Shown: one piece after another, positions 9,643-18,007 of the stretch | Numbering within the stretch: the stretch's first letter is position 1 | How the letters are laid out: each line of letters begins with the position of its first letter | NCBI GenBank assembly: GCA_904391375.1 | Contig: CAJFMF010000001.1 | Span: forward strand, 1 to 49,708 | Direction of reading: 5' to 3' | Length of the DNA stretch: 49,708 nucleotides | Origin: Candidatus Gallimonas faecavium | GTDB lineage: Bacteria > Bacillota > Clostridia > Christensenellales > Borkfalkiaceae | Program-made: the position numbers and the translations under genes | The notes under the pieces: model-generated | Seen by the model: only the letters and a program-made list of their open reading frames with translations | Database searches by the model: none | Told to the model about the DNA's origin: nothing

Positions 9643-10626
9643 ATGAAAAAGAGAGCATTGCTTGCCGTGTTTGCGGCGCTCTCCGTCGGGATCTGTGCCT
9701 TCGCGGCAGCCGGATGCAATCCGATGACGGCGGGTCAGGGCGACGGGGACGGTACGGAGCAGAGCGGCGAAATCACGGGCGAGGGGACTCCCGAAACACC
9801 CGATACCCCTTCGGGGTTTGATGCGACGGTGACGGCCGAGACGTGGGATGCGGCGCTGCACTTTGAGGGCGTGACGAACGTGTCCATGCGCGGGACGGTC
9901 GTCGGCGCGGTATCGCAAGGGGTGATCAATGCGATCAGTCGGCTGGACGGGGACAAGGTCTATATTCGGCAGTCCGCGGGCGACATGCTGGACGAAAACT
10001 ATTATCGGTATTACGAGAAACTTTCGGATGGGACGGGAAATCCGTCCGCGCCTTCGCAGTGGCGTGCGGACGTCTATGCAAGGGCGGAGGGGACGGAACA
10101 AGGCTGGAGTCTTGAGCAGGACAGAACGATCGGCAGCTGGTATGATTCCACGGTCGCGCCCCTGCTCTATGCCTTTTACGACGCATACGACGCGGCGGCT
10201 TATGAGCCGTCACCCGGATGCTATACGCTGAGCGGATATGCCGTGGAAGAAGAGGGCATCGTATTCGAGAGGGCGGAATTTACCTTTGCGGACGGCAAAC
10301 TGACGTCTTTCTCGTTTCAGTTCGGCGCGATCGAGGGCGTGATGGCCTTTTATGACTACGGCGCGACCGTCGTGACGCTCCCCTCGGAGATCGTCCCGGA
10401 CAGGACGGTGACCAAGGAGGAGTGGGCCAAGGCGACAACGTTCCAGGACATCGACAATATGACGGTCGTTTTGACCCAAACGCAGGATGGAGAGACGACC
10501 ACATATACCGGGAAAGTAGACGGGAACAAGATGTACAGCTGCGGGCTGTCGGATGGCGTAGCGAATGAGTACTATTTCGAGATCTCCGATAGAATCGTGG
10601 GCGAAGATATCCCCGGTTCAATATAA
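9643..10626 (+). CDS. Lipoprotein of unknown function, 5' part of a frameshifted gene
   Basis: The start ATG (MKKRALLAVF) follows AAAGAGGGA and opens a lipoprotein signal peptide: positive n-region, hydrophobic stretch and lipobox AAGC with Cys25. A low-complexity Gly/Glu/Thr/Pro linker follows. One roughly 190-residue domain then runs from VTAETWDAAL to YDYGATVVTLP, and a second related domain begins at VTKEEWAKAT. The second copy breaks off at the stop at 10624-10626, but its expected continuation is in the +1-shifted frame up to 10951 and ends in the matching YSDYGTTVVTLP. So this ORF plus the next feature are one two-domain gene broken by an indel somewhere near 10590-10650. I do not recognise the domain family. 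The protein would sit on the outer face of the cytoplasmic membrane. Whether the shift is real, programmed or a sequencing error cannot be told from one sequence. Confidence 0.75.
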   Translation: MKKRALLAVFAALSVGICAFAAAGCNPMTAGQGDGDGTEQSGEITGEGTPETPDTPSGFDATVTAETWDAALHFEGVTNVSMRGTVVGAVSQGVINAISRLDGDKVYIRQSAGDMLDENYYRYYEKLSDGTGNPSAPSQWRADVYARAEGTEQGWSLEQDRTIGSWYDSTVAPLLYAFYDAYDAAAYEPSPGCYTLSGYAVEEEGIVFERAEFTFADGKLTSFSFQFGAIEGVMAFYDYGATVVTLPSEIVPDRTVTKEEWAKATTFQDIDNMTVVLTQTQDGETTTYTGKVDGNKMYSCGLSDGVANEYYFEISDRIVGEDIPGSI

Positions 10627-10951
10627 AGTCCTGCTTTGCTATACGCAAACGATTGTGATTACGATGGAGAAAATGGGTCATGTATTGCCATATGAAAGGT
10701 TTACTTACAACGCGGCAGATGGATGCTATGAGGCGAAAAATTATTATGTGGAAGGACAGATGTCCGATCCCGTAAACTTTCGCATCTGGTTTGAGGATGC
10801 CAAGGTAGTACGTATCGAGATGGAGACCGACAGCGGGTTGTATGCGAACATGGTCTATTCCGACTATGGTACGACGGTGGTGACGCTACCGAAGGCGACC
10901 GAGACGGTGACCCTTCCCGATATGCCGCCCTGGGAGACGAAACGCAGTTAA
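10565..10951 (+). pseudogene. 3' part of the frameshifted lipoprotein gene (second domain repeat)
   Basis: This frame has no ribosome binding site and its nominal ATG lies inside the preceding ORF. From about 10640 it carries the missing half of the second domain: ERFTYNAADGCYEAKNYYVE corresponds to the first domain's PSPGCYTLSGYAVEEEG, and YSDYGTTVVTLP to YDYGATVVTLP. It is therefore the continuation of the gene beginning at 9643 rather than a separate gene. The change needed is one inserted or two deleted bases. Confidence 0.75.
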
Positions 10952-11181
10952 GACGCGTTCCGGCTTTCAGGGGATGCGGCGGAAAGAGTGCGCATTGCGC
11001 GGGGCTTTGCGGCTGTCGGGCAATGCAAACAGAGGTGCGCGCCGTTCTTTATGCGCGCGCAGTGTCTGATGTGCGCAGCCCTGCGGGACGACGCACGGAG
11101 AAAAAATCGCAGAGGCGTTCGTGGCATTTTCGACCTTCGGCAATGCGGACGGGCGCTTTTTGCGGTGGAGAGGAGCCTGCC

Positions 11182-11949
11182 ATGGAGCAGAGGACGCATC
11201 ATAAACGTGCATATTTTTCGGCGGGAGAACTTGTGCTTTGGCTGGGGTCTCTCGCCCTCATCGTCGCCGCCTTCTGCATTTGGGACAGGCGCGGCTTTCT
11301 TACGCTGGCCGCTTCGCTCATCGGGGTCACGTCGCTCATCTTCTGCGCGAAGGGCAATCCCGTCGGGCAGGTGCTCATTATCGTCTTTGCCGTCCTGTAC
11401 GGGATTCTCTCCTGGCGGGTCGCCTATTACGGCGAGATGATCACCTATCTCGGAATGACTGCCCCCATGGCGGTCTGGGCGCTCATCGCATGGCTGCGCA
11501 ATCCCTTCGCGGGCAGGCGCTCCGAGGTCCGCGTCAATACCCTGCGCGCCCGCGAAGTTTTTCTCATCTGCGCCGCGACCGTGGCCGTGACCGTCGCTTT
11601 TTACTTCATTCTGCGCGCGCTTCGGACGGCCAACCTCATCCCGAGCACCGTTTCGGTGACGACCAGCTTCCTTGCGGTCTGCCTCACCGCGCGGCGCAGT
11701 CCTTTTTATGCGCTCGCCTATGCCGCCAACGACGGCGTGCTCGTCGTCTTGTGGGCGCTCCCCGCGGCCGAGGACATCTCCTGCCTCTCCGTCGTCATCT
11801 GTTTTGCCGTCTTCTTTTTCAATGACCTGTACGGCTTTTTCAACTGGATGCGCATGCGCCGCCGTCAGGAAAAGGCGCTTTCGGAAAAAACGGCTTCGGA
11901 AAACAAGCGGACGCCGTCCCTTTCCCCCGATCGGGACGATAAAAATTGA
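11182..11949 (+). CDS. pnuC: PnuC-type nicotinamide riboside/vitamin transporter
   Basis: The product is a 255-residue polytopic membrane protein with about seven hydrophobic segments. It matches the PnuC family in its ITYLGMTAPMAVWALIAWLRNP segment (start near residue 91), the later NDGVLVVLWAL segment, and a C-terminal NDLYGFFNWMRM motif that reads like the family's YxxxxxxxW signature end. PnuC proteins take up nicotinamide riboside or related vitamins by facilitated diffusion; substrate here is inferred. The frame is open upstream to 11023, but the ATG at 11182 is preceded by GTGGAGAGGAGCC and gives the normal family length. The tail after the last helix is basic and Ser/Glu-rich. The 230 bp upstream show no riboswitch that I can recognise. 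Confidence 0.85.
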   Translation: MEQRTHHKRAYFSAGELVLWLGSLALIVAAFCIWDRRGFLTLAASLIGVTSLIFCAKGNPVGQVLIIVFAVLYGILSWRVAYYGEMITYLGMTAPMAVWALIAWLRNPFAGRRSEVRVNTLRAREVFLICAATVAVTVAFYFILRALRTANLIPSTVSVTTSFLAVCLTARRSPFYALAYAANDGVLVVLWALPAAEDISCLSVVICFAVFFFNDLYGFFNWMRMRRRQEKALSEKTASENKRTPSLSPDRDDKN

Positions 11950-11980
11950 CAAGACGGGTGTCATAAGAAAAAATTACCGT

Positions 11981-12009
11981 TTGACATTTCGTCATAAAAA
12001 GGCTATACT
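11981..12009 (+). promoter_or_regulatory. Sigma-A promoter of the SDR-EFR1-cysK operon
   Basis: TTGACA at 11981 and TATACT at 12004 are 17 bp apart. A second TTGACA at 11946 overlaps the pnuC stop codon but has no -10 partner. Confidence 0.85.
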
Positions 12010-12052
12010 GGTAATACGATCATACGAGAAAATTGCGGAGCTCTTACAAACG

Positions 12053-13579
12053 ATGAAAGTTGCAATGACGGGCGTGAGCGGACACATGGGCGCGGAAGCG
12101 CTGGAACAGTCCGTCGGCCTTGACGGCGTGGAGTGGGTGCGGATCCTGCTCACGCCGAAAAAACGCAATTTCCGCCTTGCGAAACGGCTGAAACGCAGAT
12201 ACGGAACGCGTCTGCAGGTGGTGTTCGGCGATCTGTCCGATCCGTCCGCATGCGAACGGCTGGTGGCGGATACGGACTATGTCATCAACATGGCGGCGGT
12301 GATCCCGCCCCGCTCGGACGCCGCTCCGAAGGAAAGCGAACGTTGTAATTTTCTGGGGGCAAAGGCGCTGACGGACGCCGTAAAGGCGATGCCCCGTCAG
12401 GCGAAATTCCTGCATACGTCCACCATTGCGCTCTACGGGTGCCGCAACGAAAAGCATCCCTTCTGCCGCGTGGGGGATCCGCTCGTCATAAGTCCCTATG
12501 ATTTTTACTCGCTGCACAAGCTGTACGGCGAGCGCTATGTTTTGGAGGCGGGGCTGGAACATTTTGTCGTGCTGCGTCAGACGGCGATGCTCTATCCTGC
12601 CATGCTGCGCTGCAACATGAGCGACGGGCTCATGTTCCATACCTGTCTCAATTCTCCCCTCGAATGGGTGAGTGCGCGCGATTCGGGGTATCTGATCCGC
12701 CGCATTCTCGAGCGCGACAGCGCGGGGGAAGTGGATTTCTTTTCCAATCGGGTGTACAATCTCGGCGGCGGGCAACACGGCCGCCAGACGGGCTACGACA
12801 CCTTCCGCGACGGCTTTGCCGTGATGGGGGGAAGCACGGAAAAATTCTTTCGTCCCGACTGGCTGGCGGCGCGCAATTTCCACGGCGTCTGGATGGAGGA
12901 CGGCGACGAACTCGAAGCGCTCTTCGGCTACCAGCGCGACGGCGTGGAGGAGGTCTGGCAGGAGATCGGTCGCAAGCACCGCATCTACCGCCTTGCCGCG
13001 CTCCTTCCGCCCAAGCTCATCGCGGGAACGTTTTTCCGCCACCTGCTCGGACACCCCAATTCGCCCATGCGCTGGAAGCGGGATGGGAATACGGCGTTGG
13101 TATATGCCTTTTTCGGCGATCCTCCGCAGCCTTCGGACTGGAAGGACGTGCCGCTCATGGCGAAAGGGGACTTCGGCGATTACGACGCGCTTCGCGCAGG
13201 CCGCGGAGCGGAAGACATGCGCCTTTCGCACGGATTCGACGACAAAAAACCGCCGCAGACATGGACGGCGGAGGACTGTACGCAGGCGGCGAAGTTCCGC
13301 GGAGGCGCGTTCGATGCGGCTTCGTTTGCGGGGGCGCATCTGCCCGCAACGTGGCATTGTCATGCGGGACACACCTTCACGGCGACGCCCTATACGGTGA
13401 TGGGTGCGGGGCATTGGTGTCCGAAATGCGCGCCGCGTCCCTGGGATTTTGATGCACAGGCCAAGCACAATCCCTTCTATGCACAGGTGTGGTACGACAC
13501 GCACGGCCGCGACGAGAACGTGCGATATGACGTCGACGCGGCGGGGAAGGCGGCCATGGAACATACGGAGGAAGTATGA
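12053..13579 (+). CDS. NAD(P)-dependent SDR/epimerase-family protein with C-terminal zinc-ribbon-like tail
   Basis: The N-terminal half is an extended short-chain dehydrogenase/epimerase: a Rossmann glycine motif near residues 6-11 (TGVSGHMG), an Asp-rich strand (VVFGDLSD), INMAAVIPP, a catalytic-type STIALYG serine/threonine region and YxxxK at Tyr152/Lys156. The substrate cannot be deduced. The last ~75 residues are unusual for the family: CHAGHTF followed by GHWCPKC (Cys436, Cys456, Cys459 plus histidines) looks like a small zinc-binding knuckle. The ATG is chosen because it follows the promoter by about 44 nt and a weak GGAG; the frame is open further upstream into pnuC without support. 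Its stop overlaps the start of the next gene by 4 nt (ATGA), so it is translationally coupled to the EFR1 protein. Confidence 0.8.
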   Translation: MKVAMTGVSGHMGAEALEQSVGLDGVEWVRILLTPKKRNFRLAKRLKRRYGTRLQVVFGDLSDPSACERLVADTDYVINMAAVIPPRSDAAPKESERCNFLGAKALTDAVKAMPRQAKFLHTSTIALYGCRNEKHPFCRVGDPLVISPYDFYSLHKLYGERYVLEAGLEHFVVLRQTAMLYPAMLRCNMSDGLMFHTCLNSPLEWVSARDSGYLIRRILERDSAGEVDFFSNRVYNLGGGQHGRQTGYDTFRDGFAVMGGSTEKFFRPDWLAARNFHGVWMEDGDELEALFGYQRDGVEEVWQEIGRKHRIYRLAALLPPKLIAGTFFRHLLGHPNSPMRWKRDGNTALVYAFFGDPPQPSDWKDVPLMAKGDFGDYDALRAGRGAEDMRLSHGFDDKKPPQTWTAEDCTQAAKFRGGAFDAASFAGAHLPATWHCHAGHTFTATPYTVMGAGHWCPKCAPRPWDFDAQAKHNPFYAQVWYDTHGRDENVRYDVDAAGKAAMEHTEEV

Positions 13580-14445
13580 ACGCAGTATTTGTCTGCTTTA
13601 CGGGAACGGGAAATACCAAGCGGGTGTGCGTGGCGCTTGCCGAGGCATGGTGCGCGAACGGGAACGAGGCGCGCATCTGCCTTCTGCGCGCCGATATGCC
13701 TGCGCCCGACCTTGCGGACGCCGATCGGCTGATCGTCGCCTTTCCCGTACACGGCTTTAACGCGCCTGCGCCCGTACTGCGCTTTCTCAAAACGCTGCCC
13801 GCAGGCGATGGGCGGATCGCCTATTTGCTGCGCACTTCGGGAGAACCGCTGTCCTTCAATGACGGCGCGGTGACAACGCCCCGCCGTCTGCTCGAAAAGA
13901 AAGGCTGGCGCGTGGCGGGCGATCTGCATTACGTCATGCCGTATAATATCATCTTCCGTCACTCGGACGGGATGGCGTCGCGGATGTGGCGCGCGGTGGA
14001 AAACCGCGTTTCGGCCGATGCCGCGCGCATCGGCGCGGGAGAAGGAAGCCTGCCCTCTGTCGGGCTCGGAGCGCGCGCCGCGGCCTTTGTCTGTCGGATC
14101 GAGCATCCTGCCGCCCATTGGGTGGGGCGCGGCTTCCGCGCGACGGATGCCTGCATCGGGTGCGGGCTCTGCGCGCGCAACTGTCCCGAGGGCAACATCC
14201 GCATGGAGGGCGGCCGTCCCGTGTTCGGCAAGAAGTGCGAGCTGTGCATGGCGTGCGCCTTCGGCTGTCCGAAAGACGCCGTCCGCACGGGGGTGCTCAA
14301 CGGCTGGCGCGTGAACGGCGGGTATGACTTCGACGCGCCGCCCGCATCGGATGCGGAGGTATGCGCCTATTGCAGAAATTCCTATCTCAAATACTATCAC
14401 AGTGCGGAAAACGGCGCCGAGGCGTGCGCCGAGGAGACAGACTGA
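13576..14445 (+). CDS. EFR1-type flavodoxin/2[4Fe-4S] ferredoxin fusion protein
   Basis: Residues 1-~165 form a flavodoxin-like domain with the FMN phosphate loop TGTGNT at residues 9-14. A bacterial-type double [4Fe-4S] ferredoxin follows, with Cys193/196/199/203 (CIGCGLCARNCP) and Cys221/224/227/231 (CELCMACAFGCP). A short tail has two more cysteines (AYCRNSYLKYY). EFR1 proteins are putative low-potential electron carriers in anaerobes. The 4-nt overlap with the SDR gene and the 15-nt gap to cysK put it in one operon with cysteine synthase, immediately upstream of sulfite reductase. A role as electron donor to sulfite reduction is an attractive inference, not shown. Confidence 0.85.
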   Translation: MNAVFVCFTGTGNTKRVCVALAEAWCANGNEARICLLRADMPAPDLADADRLIVAFPVHGFNAPAPVLRFLKTLPAGDGRIAYLLRTSGEPLSFNDGAVTTPRRLLEKKGWRVAGDLHYVMPYNIIFRHSDGMASRMWRAVENRVSADAARIGAGEGSLPSVGLGARAAAFVCRIEHPAAHWVGRGFRATDACIGCGLCARNCPEGNIRMEGGRPVFGKKCELCMACAFGCPKDAVRTGVLNGWRVNGGYDFDAPPASDAEVCAYCRNSYLKYYHSAENGAEACAEETD

Positions 14446-14460
14446 ACGGGAGGACGCGAT

Positions 14461-15387
14461 ATGACGGCATTTTCCGGGATTTCGGAGATGGTGGGGAACA
14501 CCCCTTTGCTGGAACTGGCGCGCTTTGACGCAGAGCACAACCTTGCGGGAAAGATCTTTGCAAAGCTGGAGAAGAACAACCCGACAGGTTCGTCGAAGGA
14601 CCGCGTGGCGAAATACATGATTGCCGCCGCCGAGCGCGACGGGCGTCTGCGTGCGGGCGGGACGATCATCGAGCCGACGTCCGGGAATACGGGCATCGGG
14701 CTTGCGGCGCTCGCGCGCGGAAAGGGGTACCGCGTCATTCTCACCATGCCGTCCACCATGAGCCCCGAGCGCGTCAAGCTGCTTCGGGCATACGGCGCGG
14801 AAGTCGTTCTGACGGACGGGACAAAGGGCATGGCGGGGGCGATCGCCGAGGCCGACCGCCTCGCCGCCGCGATCCCGGGCGCCTTTGTGCCGGGGCAGTT
14901 CTCCAATCCCGCCAATCCGCGCGCCCACTATGAGACCACGGGCCCCGAGATCTATGCGGCGCTGGACGGGAAGGCGGATGCGCTCGTCGCATCGGTGGGA
15001 ACGGGCGGAACGCTGACGGGAACGGGTCGTTTTTTGCGCGAGAAAATTCCCGACATCTTCCTTGCGGCCGTCGAGCCGGCCGGCTCGCCCGTCCTGTCGG
15101 GAGGCAAACCCGGCCCCCATGCCATTCAGGGCATCGGCGCAGGCTTTGTCCCCGAAATCCTCGATACGTCGCTCTATAACGAGGTCTTTGCCGTCACGGA
15201 TGCGGACGCGTTTGCCTATGCGCGCGACGTCGGGAAGGCGGAGGGGACGCTCGTGGGCATTTCGTCGGGGGCGGCGCTCTGCGCGGCGGCACAGCTTGCC
15301 GCGCGCAAGCAGTTTGCAGGGAAAAACATCGTCGTCATCTTCCCGGACGGAGCGGACCGCTATCTCTCCTCCGAACTGTTCGGCTGA
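14461..15387 (+). CDS. cysK: Cysteine synthase (O-acetylserine sulfhydrylase)
   Basis: A 308-residue PLP enzyme of the CysK/CysM fold type II. The start carries MVGNTPLLEL, the PLP Schiff-base lysine is Lys46 in NPTGSSKDRVAKY, the substrate loop is EPTSGNTGIGLA, and the phosphate-binding glycine loop is SVGTGGTLTGTGR. The late motif GISSGAALCAA is also typical. It joins O-acetylserine with sulfide to make cysteine. The ribosome binding site GGGAGGA lies 7 nt upstream. Its partner serine acetyltransferase (cysE) is not in the window. The next gene makes the sulfide this enzyme uses. Confidence 0.95.
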   Translation: MTAFSGISEMVGNTPLLELARFDAEHNLAGKIFAKLEKNNPTGSSKDRVAKYMIAAAERDGRLRAGGTIIEPTSGNTGIGLAALARGKGYRVILTMPSTMSPERVKLLRAYGAEVVLTDGTKGMAGAIAEADRLAAAIPGAFVPGQFSNPANPRAHYETTGPEIYAALDGKADALVASVGTGGTLTGTGRFLREKIPDIFLAAVEPAGSPVLSGGKPGPHAIQGIGAGFVPEILDTSLYNEVFAVTDADAFAYARDVGKAEGTLVGISSGAALCAAAQLAARKQFAGKNIVVIFPDGADRYLSSELFG

Positions 15388-15403
15388 ATCTTGCAGGAAT
15401 CCG

Positions 15404-15435
15404 GTGCGCGCCGCAGCGTTTGCTGCGGCGCGCAC
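15404..15435 (+). terminator. Strong hairpin between cysK and sulfite reductase
   Basis: A perfect 14-bp stem (15404-15417 with 15422-15435) with a GTTT loop directly precedes the next promoter. There is no run of T after it, so it may be an inefficient terminator or a processing/stability element. Confidence 0.5.
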
Positions 15436-15444
15436 GGTCGTGTC

Positions 15445-15473
15445 TTGACAAGCCGCGGGAAATATGGTAAAAT
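15445..15473 (+). promoter_or_regulatory. Sigma-A promoter of the sulfite reductase/siroheme operon
   Basis: TTGACA at 15445 and TAAAAT at 15468 with a 17-bp spacer. The predicted transcription start near 15480 rules out the upstream in-frame ATG at 15464 as the translation start of the next gene. Confidence 0.85.
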
Positions 15474-15523
15474 GCAAAAAGGCATTTATGCCCGAAAAAA
15501 CGGAAGAGGAAAAGGAGAGAAGG

Positions 15524-16411
15524 ATGCAGTGTACGGTTTCGCCCGATGAGGTCAAACGAGTCAAGGGAATGGGGTTCTTATGGGACAAGCGCACTCCCGA
15601 TACGTTCAACGCGCGCGTCATCACCAAGAACGGCAAGATCACGGCACGGCAGCACCGCGCCATTGCCGAGGCGTGCGAAAAATTCGGCTCGGGCGAAGTC
15701 ACCATGACCGTCCGTCTGACCCTGGAGATCCAGGGCGTCCGCTATGAGAACATTCAGCCGCTCATCGATTTCCTTGCGGCGCACGGCCTGCATACGGGCG
15801 GAACGGGGAAGCGCGTGCGTCCCGTCGTCTCCTGCAAGGGAACGACCTGTCAGTACGGGCTCATCGATACGTTTGCGCTCTCGGAGAAGATCCACGAGCG
15901 CTTCTATGAGGATATGCGCGACGTTGTGCTTCCGCACAAGTTCAAGATCGCGGTGGGCGGCTGTCCCAACAACTGCGTCAAGCCCGATCTCAACGATCTC
16001 GGAGTCATCGGCCAGCGCATTCCCACCGTCTATCCCGACAAGTGCCGCAGCTGCAAGAAGTGCCGCGTCGAGGCGGCCTGCCCCATCAAGACGGCGCACG
16101 TCGAAGAGGGCAAGATCGTCATAAAGCCCGAGGACTGCAATCACTGCGGGCGCTGCCGCAATCAGTGTCCGTTCGGCGCGGTGACCGACTACCGCGACGG
16201 CTATAAGATCTATATCGGCGGAAGATGGGGCAAGCGCGTGGCACAGGGCAGAGCGCTTTCGACCATCTTTACCACGGAGGACGAGGTGATGCGCGTGGTC
16301 GAGCGCGCCATTGCCCTGTTCCGCGACGAGGGCATCGACGGCGAGCGCTTCTCCGATACGGTCGCGCGGATCGGGTTTGAGGAGGTCGAGCGCAGGCTCA
16401 CGGCGGACTGA
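15524..16411 (+). CDS. Siroheme/[4Fe-4S] sulfite (or nitrite) reductase with ferredoxin domain
   Basis: A small 295-residue sulfite/nitrite-reductase-family protein. The half-domain motif MTVRLTLEIQG (residues 61-71) precedes the siroheme-[4Fe-4S] ligands Cys104, Cys109, Cys147 and Cys151 (CKGTTC ... GGCPNNC). Two ferredoxin [4Fe-4S] motifs follow: Cys174/177/180/186 and Cys205/208/211/215. This layout resembles the anaerobic sulfite reductase (AsrC/Fsr-like) group, reducing sulfite to sulfide in the cytoplasm. The ATG is chosen because AAGGAGAG lies 4-11 nt upstream; in-frame ATGs at 15464 and 15488 lie before or near the transcription start. It heads an operon for siroheme synthesis, and cysteine synthase is just upstream, which favours assimilatory sulfite reduction over nitrite reduction. 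Confidence 0.88.
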   Translation: MQCTVSPDEVKRVKGMGFLWDKRTPDTFNARVITKNGKITARQHRAIAEACEKFGSGEVTMTVRLTLEIQGVRYENIQPLIDFLAAHGLHTGGTGKRVRPVVSCKGTTCQYGLIDTFALSEKIHERFYEDMRDVVLPHKFKIAVGGCPNNCVKPDLNDLGVIGQRIPTVYPDKCRSCKKCRVEAACPIKTAHVEEGKIVIKPEDCNHCGRCRNQCPFGAVTDYRDGYKIYIGGRWGKRVAQGRALSTIFTTEDEVMRVVERAIALFRDEGIDGERFSDTVARIGFEEVERRLTAD

Positions 16412-16418
16412 AGGTGCG

Positions 16419-17477
16419 ATGAACTGTCTGTATGTGGATTTTCGCGGGGCGGCTGCCGCTGAGCGCAGCCGCTACGCCTATCCCCGCCGCACGCGCGAGG
16501 CGCTCTGCGAGGCCTTTCGCCCGCTGGGGGGATGTGTGGTGTTGGTGACGTGCAACCGCACCGAGGTATATTTCCGCTGTTCCCGCGCCGATGCGGAGAC
16601 GGCGATCCGGCGCGCGGCGCTTGTCCCCGCGCGCTTTTGCATGGGCGCGGAAGAGCATCTCTTTTCGCTGGCGGCGGGACTGTGTTCCATGCTTGCGGGC
16701 GAGGACGAGATCCTCGGCCAGCTGCGGGACGCCTATGAAGAGGCGCGTGCCTGCGGCGCGAGCGCGGGCATGGACGAAGTCTTTCAGGCGGCGCTTGCCT
16801 GCGGAAAGCGGGTGCGCGCCGAGACGAAGATCTCCTCGTTTGCCTGTTCCGTCTCCACGCTTGCGGCGAACGAAGCGGCCCGATTCTTGAAAGAGGGCGG
16901 TACGGTGCTCGTAGTGGGCGGAACGGGAAAATTCGGCGGGGCGGTGCTCAAAAATCTGGCGGCGCACCGCAATCTTACGCTGTACGCCGCCGAGCGCACG
17001 CACGGCGTTGCGGCCTCTGTCAGGGGCGACGTGATCGCCTTTCCCTATGCACAGCGGTACGCGATGCTCCCGCTCGCCGATGCGGTGGTCTGTACGACGG
17101 CATCGCCGCACGTCGTGTTCACGCGCGAACGCACGGCGGAGACGCTCGGAGGGGAGGCGCGGACGCGTCTCTTCATCGACCTTGCCATGCCGCCCGACGT
17201 GGACGAAGGAGTGGGGACGCTTCCGGGCGTGAGACGGCTCGGGATCGACGACTTTGCCCGCCGCGCGGAGGAGAACAACCGAAAAAAGCACGCGGCGATC
17301 GCGGCGGCAAGGGAGCTTGTCGGGACGTGTCTTACGGAGTACGAGGCGTCAAGGCTCTCGCGGGCCTATCTGACGGCCTTCGGGACGCCCGTCGGCGGTG
17401 CGCTTGCCGTATGCAAGAAAACAGACCCGGCCTCCTTTGTCGTGCAGGTGCGGGCGCTGCTCGGAGAAAGACAATGA
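16419..17477 (+). CDS. hemA: Glutamyl-tRNA reductase, short form
   Basis: The enzyme reduces the glutamate on tRNA-Glu to glutamate-1-semialdehyde, the first step of C5 tetrapyrrole synthesis. The nucleophile is Cys45 in VTCNRTEVYF. The substrate-domain signature HLFSLAAGLCSMLAGEDEIL is present, followed by the Rossmann NADPH site VLVVGGTGKFGG. At 352 residues it is shorter than the usual 400-450, the shortfall being in the C-terminal dimerisation domain, of which only a remnant (LSRAYLTAFG to VRALLGERQ) remains. The ATG follows AAGGTG and lies 7 nt after the sulfite reductase stop; the frame is open further upstream but overlaps that gene. Its stop overlaps the next start by 4 nt. Confidence 0.93.
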   Translation: MNCLYVDFRGAAAAERSRYAYPRRTREALCEAFRPLGGCVVLVTCNRTEVYFRCSRADAETAIRRAALVPARFCMGAEEHLFSLAAGLCSMLAGEDEILGQLRDAYEEARACGASAGMDEVFQAALACGKRVRAETKISSFACSVSTLAANEAARFLKEGGTVLVVGGTGKFGGAVLKNLAAHRNLTLYAAERTHGVAASVRGDVIAFPYAQRYAMLPLADAVVCTTASPHVVFTRERTAETLGGEARTRLFIDLAMPPDVDEGVGTLPGVRRLGIDDFARRAEENNRKKHAAIAAARELVGTCLTEYEASRLSRAYLTAFGTPVGGALAVCKKTDPASFVVQVRALLGERQ

Positions 17478-18007
17478 CGTGTTTTCCCTTCATGAAACAA
17501 ATTGCGGGCGAGCGCTGTCTGCTCGTCGGCGGGGGAGAAGTTGCCCTGCGCAAGGCGCGGACGCTTCTTCCCTTCGGCGTGAAGATCGTCGTCTGCGCCC
17601 ATCGCATTGCCGAGGAATTGCGCGGGATCGCCGAGGCCTGTCATGCGGAATATGACGCCTCGCTTTTAGAGGGTGCCGCGTTTGCCGTGGCCGCCACCGA
17701 TGACAGGGCGCTCAACGCCCGCGTCGCGGCGGACTGCCGCGCGCGGAAGATCCCCGTCAACTGTGTGGACGAGAAGGAAAACTGTGATTTTTATTTCCCC
17801 GCGCTCATCAGGGCGGGGGATGTGAGCATCGGCATTTCGACGGGCGGGGCGGCGCCCATGCTCGCGGGGGCGCTGCGGGAATACATCGAAGCGCGCCTGC
17901 CGTGCGATCTGGACGCCATTGCCCGCCGTGCGGCGGCGCTGCGCGGGACGCTTCCGCCCGAGCAATATGCGGCGGAAGTGCGTCGGATGCTGGAGGAGGG
18001 AATATGA
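17474..18007 (+). CDS. Precorrin-2 dehydrogenase/sirohydrochlorin ferrochelatase (Met8/CysG-N type)
   Basis: A 177-residue protein equivalent to the N-terminal CysG domain or yeast Met8. It has an NAD-binding LVGGGEVALRKA loop (residues 17-28), the VNCVDEKENCDFYFPA stretch holding the conserved Asp thought to serve both dehydrogenation and iron insertion, and GISTGGAAPMLAG near residue 117. It would oxidise precorrin-2 to sirohydrochlorin and, in Met8-like versions, insert iron to give siroheme. No separate sirB/cbiK chelatase is present in the window, so this protein may do both steps. Both ends overlap neighbours by 4 nt (ATGA), which indicates translational coupling with hemA and hemC. Confidence 0.88.
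   Translation: MTCFPFMKQIAGERCLLVGGGEVALRKARTLLPFGVKIVVCAHRIAEELRGIAEACHAEYDASLLEGAAFAVAATDDRALNARVAADCRARKIPVNCVDEKENCDFYFPALIRAGDVSIGISTGGAAPMLAGALREYIEARLPCDLDAIARRAAALRGTLPPEQYAAEVRRMLEEGI

Noticed and set aside
10952-11181. Possible riboswitch before pnuC
   Set aside because: PnuC genes often follow riboswitches, but I could not find the conserved cores of TPP, preQ1 or NAD-II classes; only generic GC-rich hairpins are visible.
14446-15523. T-box or SAM riboswitch controlling the sulfur genes
   Set aside because: Only 15 nt precede cysK, and the leader of sulfite reductase after its promoter is about 44 nt, too short for either element.
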